Notes under the pieces: generated by a model
Told to the model about the DNA's origin: nothing
Database searches by the model: none
Seen by the model: the letters and a program-made list of their open reading frames with translations, nothing else
Part shown: piece by piece, positions 60,505 to 64,000 of the stretch
Layout: every line of letters starts with the position of its first letter
How positions within the stretch are numbered: the first letter of the stretch is position 1
Origin: Mesocentrotus franciscanus
Lineage: Eukaryota; Echinodermata; Echinoidea; Camarodonta; Strongylocentrotidae
DNA length: 64,000 bases
Reading direction: 5' to 3'
Assembly: GCA_037976565.1 (NCBI GenBank)
Contig: CP137675.1
Span: 18,470,811-18,534,810 of the forward strand
Program-made: the position numbers and the translations under genes

Positions 60505-61490
60505 ATTATTATATTTTATTATTATAACTATATAATTATTAACAATAATTTCTTATTATTGAATTGGGGAATCAGCTTTTGAGGAAAGCGTAATACTAAA
60601 ATTGTATTTGCCGTTGCGTTGCTGATTCCAGCAGCCATCTTTTAACGGTGTTTTGTACTTCGTTTTCTTATATCTCGGTCTTGTATTCATCGTGATTGTC
60701 TCCTTAGTGCTCCTGGAAATTTGAATAAAGTAAAATAAAGCCCTCCAATAAGTTCTGCAATTCAAGTTTTAGCGTTGATATCTCTCTTGTTAGTATATTT
60801 TCATATATACTTGACGTCATCATTCTCATTAAAAAGCCTGTTTATTCTCCTTTACAATGATGCCCCATTTGAAATGATTATGTTATCATGGAATGTGCAG
60901 TATATACACCGGATATAATATAGGGCCGTGTCAAAAGTGAAATGTTGCAAAATGTAACGATATTCCTTTAAAACACAAATCCTCCTCCAAACAAATGAAT
61001 AGTTCACTATGGACAATCACACATTTGTGTTGTGTCAAAATGTATAATGAGACAGTTATGAACAGGATGGGGGGGGGGTGCAGACGCTCAAAAATTAAGA
61101 TATCACTTTTGCCTATGCATCAAAATAATGGCACGAAATATTACAAATATTCGTCATTTATAATAATGCCCAAGGCATAAAAGCTAAAGGCATAAATCTT
61201 TAAATTTGTGAAATATTGCATGTAAACGTCTACAGACTATGATTGTACTGTTTGAAATCAACTGTCTGGATAACCAACTCGGTCAAGTTAGTCTGTACTG
61301 CTGTGTCTTTGCTTGCCTGTTATGATTAATCTTAGGCATGGAATATCTTGGCAACTAGGTAGGGACCTCCCTCTATAAGGGGGGGGGTAATTTTTTCCTA
61401 CTCCAGTTATGCATGCCTGGTGTAAAGGAAAAACAAAAATTAAATTGATTTGGCTACTACTAAAAACAATCTATGACATTTTTGGATCCC
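60505..61490. other. Intergenic AT-rich sequence
   Basis: Begins with ATAATTATTATA-type simple sequence; nothing else recognised. Confidence 0.5.
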
Positions 61491-61855
61491 CACTGCACTT
61501 TTTTTCATGAAGCTACGCGTGTTTTGCGCAAATACAACGTCACAAAACAGCTAAGCGTAGACAAGGTATACGCGAAGGCATTGTTTCGTCATGGTCATGT
61601 GATCGAATACCTCGTTGCTGATTGGTTGAAAGTTTAGCTGCGTCACGTCTTTTCCCCTTGGAAACCACGCGCTTTGCTAAAAGAGGAAAACCACAACAAA
61701 CCGTATACTTTCTGATTTATCGTACAGTGGAGAACACGTAGTGTATCTTCCTCCGAGTTTCCGAAAGCGAATTTGAAGCAATTATTGCTAAAAATTCTAA
61801 ACTCTCTTGATCTTATACTTTACCGTCAATACAATCCGCTTAATAGATCTTTAAG
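61491..61855 (+). promoter_or_regulatory. Promoter and non-coding exon 1 of orphan gene
   Basis: Relatively GC-rich with CpG. Contains an inverted CCAAT box (ATTGG, 61621-61625) and GCGTCACGTC (61640-61649, CRE/E-box-like). A strong donor TTTAAG|GTGAGT at 61855/61856 ends a probable untranslated exon. The acceptor TTAAACAG at 62347 opens the coding exon. The transcription start was not resolved. Confidence 0.5.
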
Positions 61856-62351
61856 GTGAGTTTAAAAATAAGATATTTAACAAAAAATAGTAAAAATTCG
61901 CATGTAAAATCCTTATCCCAGACCAAGTATTATAATACAAGTGTATACACCCACACGCATTAAGGTTATAGCAATATTTAATTGACTCCCAAAATTAAAG
62001 AAAATAAATCAAGAGGTTGGTTGGATGTATCAGATGTAAGCGCAGATGGACGTGGTACTTTTCTAGTATTTGGGCAAGTAATACGATTCAGCCACATGAC
62101 AGAAAATACGTTTAATATTGAGCTTTAATATAAAAGAGGTAATAACACCACTGCCAGATATCTTTTGATTTATATTAGACTATTTGACTCATCTTGTATT
62201 CTCATCTTGGTCTTTAGAGATGCAGACGTATAAATATAATGATTTAGATTTAAAGTATATCTTGAATATAATACGAGATAGAATAGATTTCAGTTTAAAG
62301 TATGGTATTTGAAGATTTATCATATTTCAATTTAAAATCTTAAACAGCATA

Positions 62352-62855
62352 ATGATTATCACGACTCCAAAAGACATCGAAATGTCAGGTCAGAGACATC
62401 GCCGGGCAAGACGTATGAACGGTCGCCGTCAACGACTTGCTCTCGGATCGGTAGTCGACCACGGAGCTGAAATCAACACGGCCCTCGACATGGCCCAACT
62501 TTTCCCGTCCAGCCGTGCTTCTATTCCAGCTGATCAAAGCTTGAACATGTCAGCTCAGAGGCAGAGACGGACACAGCGAATGGTCACAAGACGTGACCGT
62601 CTCAACCTGGGACCAGCGTCTGATCACGCGGTAGAAATTGCACAAGTCACCCATGACTTTTCTACCGCGTGTTCTACAGACGAAGCAGCCCTCGAAGTGG
62701 GCAGCGATGAAGTTGCCTTAGAGACAACGGACATCGAGGACAAGTTTGCCAAAGACAACAAGGCTAGCTCTCTTTCCTACCTCAAAGCGCGTTTCGGACT
62801 CATGCCACACAAACTGGCAACGAAAATGAGGAAGTGGTTCGACAGACGAGACTAA
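62352..62855 (+). CDS. Unrecognised basic repeat protein (167 aa)
   Basis: A single coding exon following acceptor ...TTAAACAG|CATA-ATG. Two copies of an Arg-rich unit: MSGQRHRRARRMNGRRQRL with a following DHGAEI (about residues 11-43), and MSAQRQRRTQRMVTRRDRL with DHAVEI (about 67-98). An acidic middle (DEAALEVGSDEVALE) and a basic tail (FAKDNKASSLSYLKARFG...MRKWFDRRD) follow. No signal peptide, membrane segment or known domain. GC content is well above its flanks and codons look selected, so it is probably a real gene. An ATTAAA lies at about 62899 and AATAAA at about 63381. A start at the second Met (residue 11) is also possible. Function unknown; the Arg-rich repeats suggest RNA, DNA or membrane binding, by inference only. 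Confidence 0.65.
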   Translation: MIITTPKDIEMSGQRHRRARRMNGRRQRLALGSVVDHGAEINTALDMAQLFPSSRASIPADQSLNMSAQRQRRTQRMVTRRDRLNLGPASDHAVEIAQVTHDFSTACSTDEAALEVGSDEVALETTDIEDKFAKDNKASSLSYLKARFGLMPHKLATKMRKWFDRRD

Positions 62856-63065
62856 ATTTGTTCCATAATTTTTGTTTGTATATATGTATATAGTCTTTAT
62901 TAAAATATAACCAGAAACCAAAAAAGGAAGAAATCATGGGAATCAGGAGCCTCGCTGATATACCATGAATATGGGAGGGGGAGGAAGGATGTATTTGGAC
63001 TATAAGCTTGCCGAAAACTAAGCAGACATTCTTCATCATGCAAATTTGTTTCTTTCTTTTTACAG

Positions 63066-63256
63066 CCTGGGACGAGCATCTTCTGATCACGCAGCAGAAA
63101 CTCATCCATGACTTTTCGCAAGGTTCAGCCCTCGAAATAGCCGGGGGCAACAGACTCGAAGCTGCTGATGTCGAGGCAATGTTCACCAAAGACAACAAAG
63201 CTAACCATCTTGCCTTTATACCCAAACATAGTTTTAGGCTCGTGCTGTATGAATAA
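63066..63256 (+). pseudogene. Second copy of orphan gene 3' part, possible alternative exon
   Basis: Follows TTTCTTTCTTTTTACAG, a good acceptor. DNA matches the second repeat of the 167-aa gene (CCTGGGACGAGCATCTTCTGATCACGCAGCAGAA against CCTGGGACCAGCGTCTGATCACGCGGTAGAA). An 8-base length difference shifts the frame before HDFS. From there the frame reads HDFSQGSALEI...DVEAMFTKDNKANHLAF...VLYE-stop, parallel to DIEDKFAKDNKASSLSYL. It could be a decayed duplicate or an alternative last exon. Confidence 0.5.
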
Positions 63257-63261
63257 TGAAA

Positions 63262-63520
63262 ACGAGAATACTAATGGAAGTATTTCGACACAAAACGAAA
63301 CAACATTTTTAAAATGAACTAACAATTTGCTTCTGCATATCTCATTTATATTCTATGAAACGAACAAAACAAAAATGTAAATAAAACCAAACCTTCTTAC
63401 TTTTGTATAAAATAATCATGGATTTGGAGACTTTTCTTTTTGTTTGTTGTTTACGAGATTATTCAAGTCAAACTATGATGACGGCGATGGTGATATTTAA
63501 AAAAAAAATCATGATATGAT
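63262..63520. other. 3' flank of orphan gene region
   Basis: AT-rich, with AATAAA at about 63381 as a candidate poly(A) signal. No gene. Confidence 0.4.
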
Positions 63521-63539
63521 AATGATGGTATTGACAGAA

Positions 63540-63900
63540 GGTGATGATGATGATGATTACGATTATGGACATGTTGATGATGATCATGATGATAATAATG
63601 ATGATGAAGTTGATTTTTATAATGATGATGATGATGATGATGATGACCATAATGAATATGTTGTTCATGATGATTATGAAGATCATGAAGATGATGATGA
63701 TGAATATGATAATAATTATGAAAACATTGATGGCTATTTGGTGGAAGAATGGTAGTGATGATGGTTTGGGTGGTAGCGCATGTCAATGATAACAATACTA
63801 ATGTTGGTGCTGGTGATGATGATGATAATGGTGATGAAGATAATGATAACAAAGTTGTGATAAAAATTGATGTTAGTGACGACGTCAATAATGGTGATGA
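63540..63900. repeat. Imperfect (GAT)n tract
   Basis: GATGATGAT with AAT and other variants. Gives Asp-rich, Met-rich and His-rich frames on both strands, all artefacts of the repeat. Confidence 0.9.
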
Positions 63901-64000
63901 ATTGATGGTTATAGTTATGCCTAGGGCGCCGATATGGGGAACGGCAGGAAACGTTTGCACTTTATAATACAGAGTTTCAAAATTCGAGAATGTTCTCACT

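Noticed and set aside
63463..63999. 178-codon minus-strand frame rich in His/Ser/Thr
   Set aside because: It is the complement of the (GAT)n tract; composition is explained by the repeat.

Overview
This window is animal nuclear DNA. It is AT-rich, with short exons, long introns, GT-AG splice sites, many microsatellites and many short inverted-repeat transposons, SINEs and LINE scraps. The protein families (a peptide-amidating-enzyme relative, a calmodulin-like protein, PACRG) and the repeat style (GTGGCG(T/G)A-ended elements, tRNA-headed SINEs, (ATT)n-tailed LINE ends) suggest a marine invertebrate, most likely an echinoderm. Species-level assignment is not possible from the sequence alone. 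There are no bacterial operons, CRISPR arrays or convincing functional tRNA/rRNA genes.

Layout. (1) 443-35813, minus strand: one long gene related to peptidylglycine alpha-amidating monooxygenase (PAM), rebuilt here from eight exons whose splice phases all agree. It starts at 35813 and runs off the left edge. The 447 visible residues are a signal peptide, a very acidic spacer, the N-terminal half of a PHM-like copper domain, a Ser/Asp/Tyr-rich linker, and the beginning of a PAL (lyase) domain. The second half of PHM was not found, two of three expected copper-H histidines are replaced, and one conserved disulfide has lost both partners. Intron 1 (about 26 kb) is full of transposable elements and holds one possible small opposite-strand ORF. 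(2) 36-43 kb: intergenic, with microsatellites, SINEs and small inverted-repeat elements. (3) 43183-45828, minus strand: a calmodulin-like EF-hand gene, closest by eye to CALML4, with a degenerate N-lobe and a 28-base exon. Its ATG exon was not found. (4) 46-55 kb: repeats, including a decayed L1/Tx1-type LINE end and a near-perfect palindromic element. (5) 55336-57872, minus strand: a complete three-exon PACRG gene, which encodes an axonemal microtubule protein. (6) 58.5-63.3 kb: a cluster around an unrecognised two-exon gene (coding part 62352-62855, plus strand) whose 167-residue product has two copies of an Arg-rich unit. A divergent second copy of its 3' part lies just downstream, a 112-bp fragment identical to part of that copy lies 4.1 kb away, and a ~500-bp direct duplication lies between. 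(7) 63.5-64 kb: an imperfect (GAT)n tract.

The three recognised genes do not form a pathway. The most unusual item is the PAM-like gene. Its reading frame, splice sites and PAL arginine look maintained, while the part that would make it an amidating monooxygenase has been removed or disarmed. The orphan repeat-protein family near 63 kb is the second candidate for something undescribed. All homology statements are by eye against remembered families; no database search was run.
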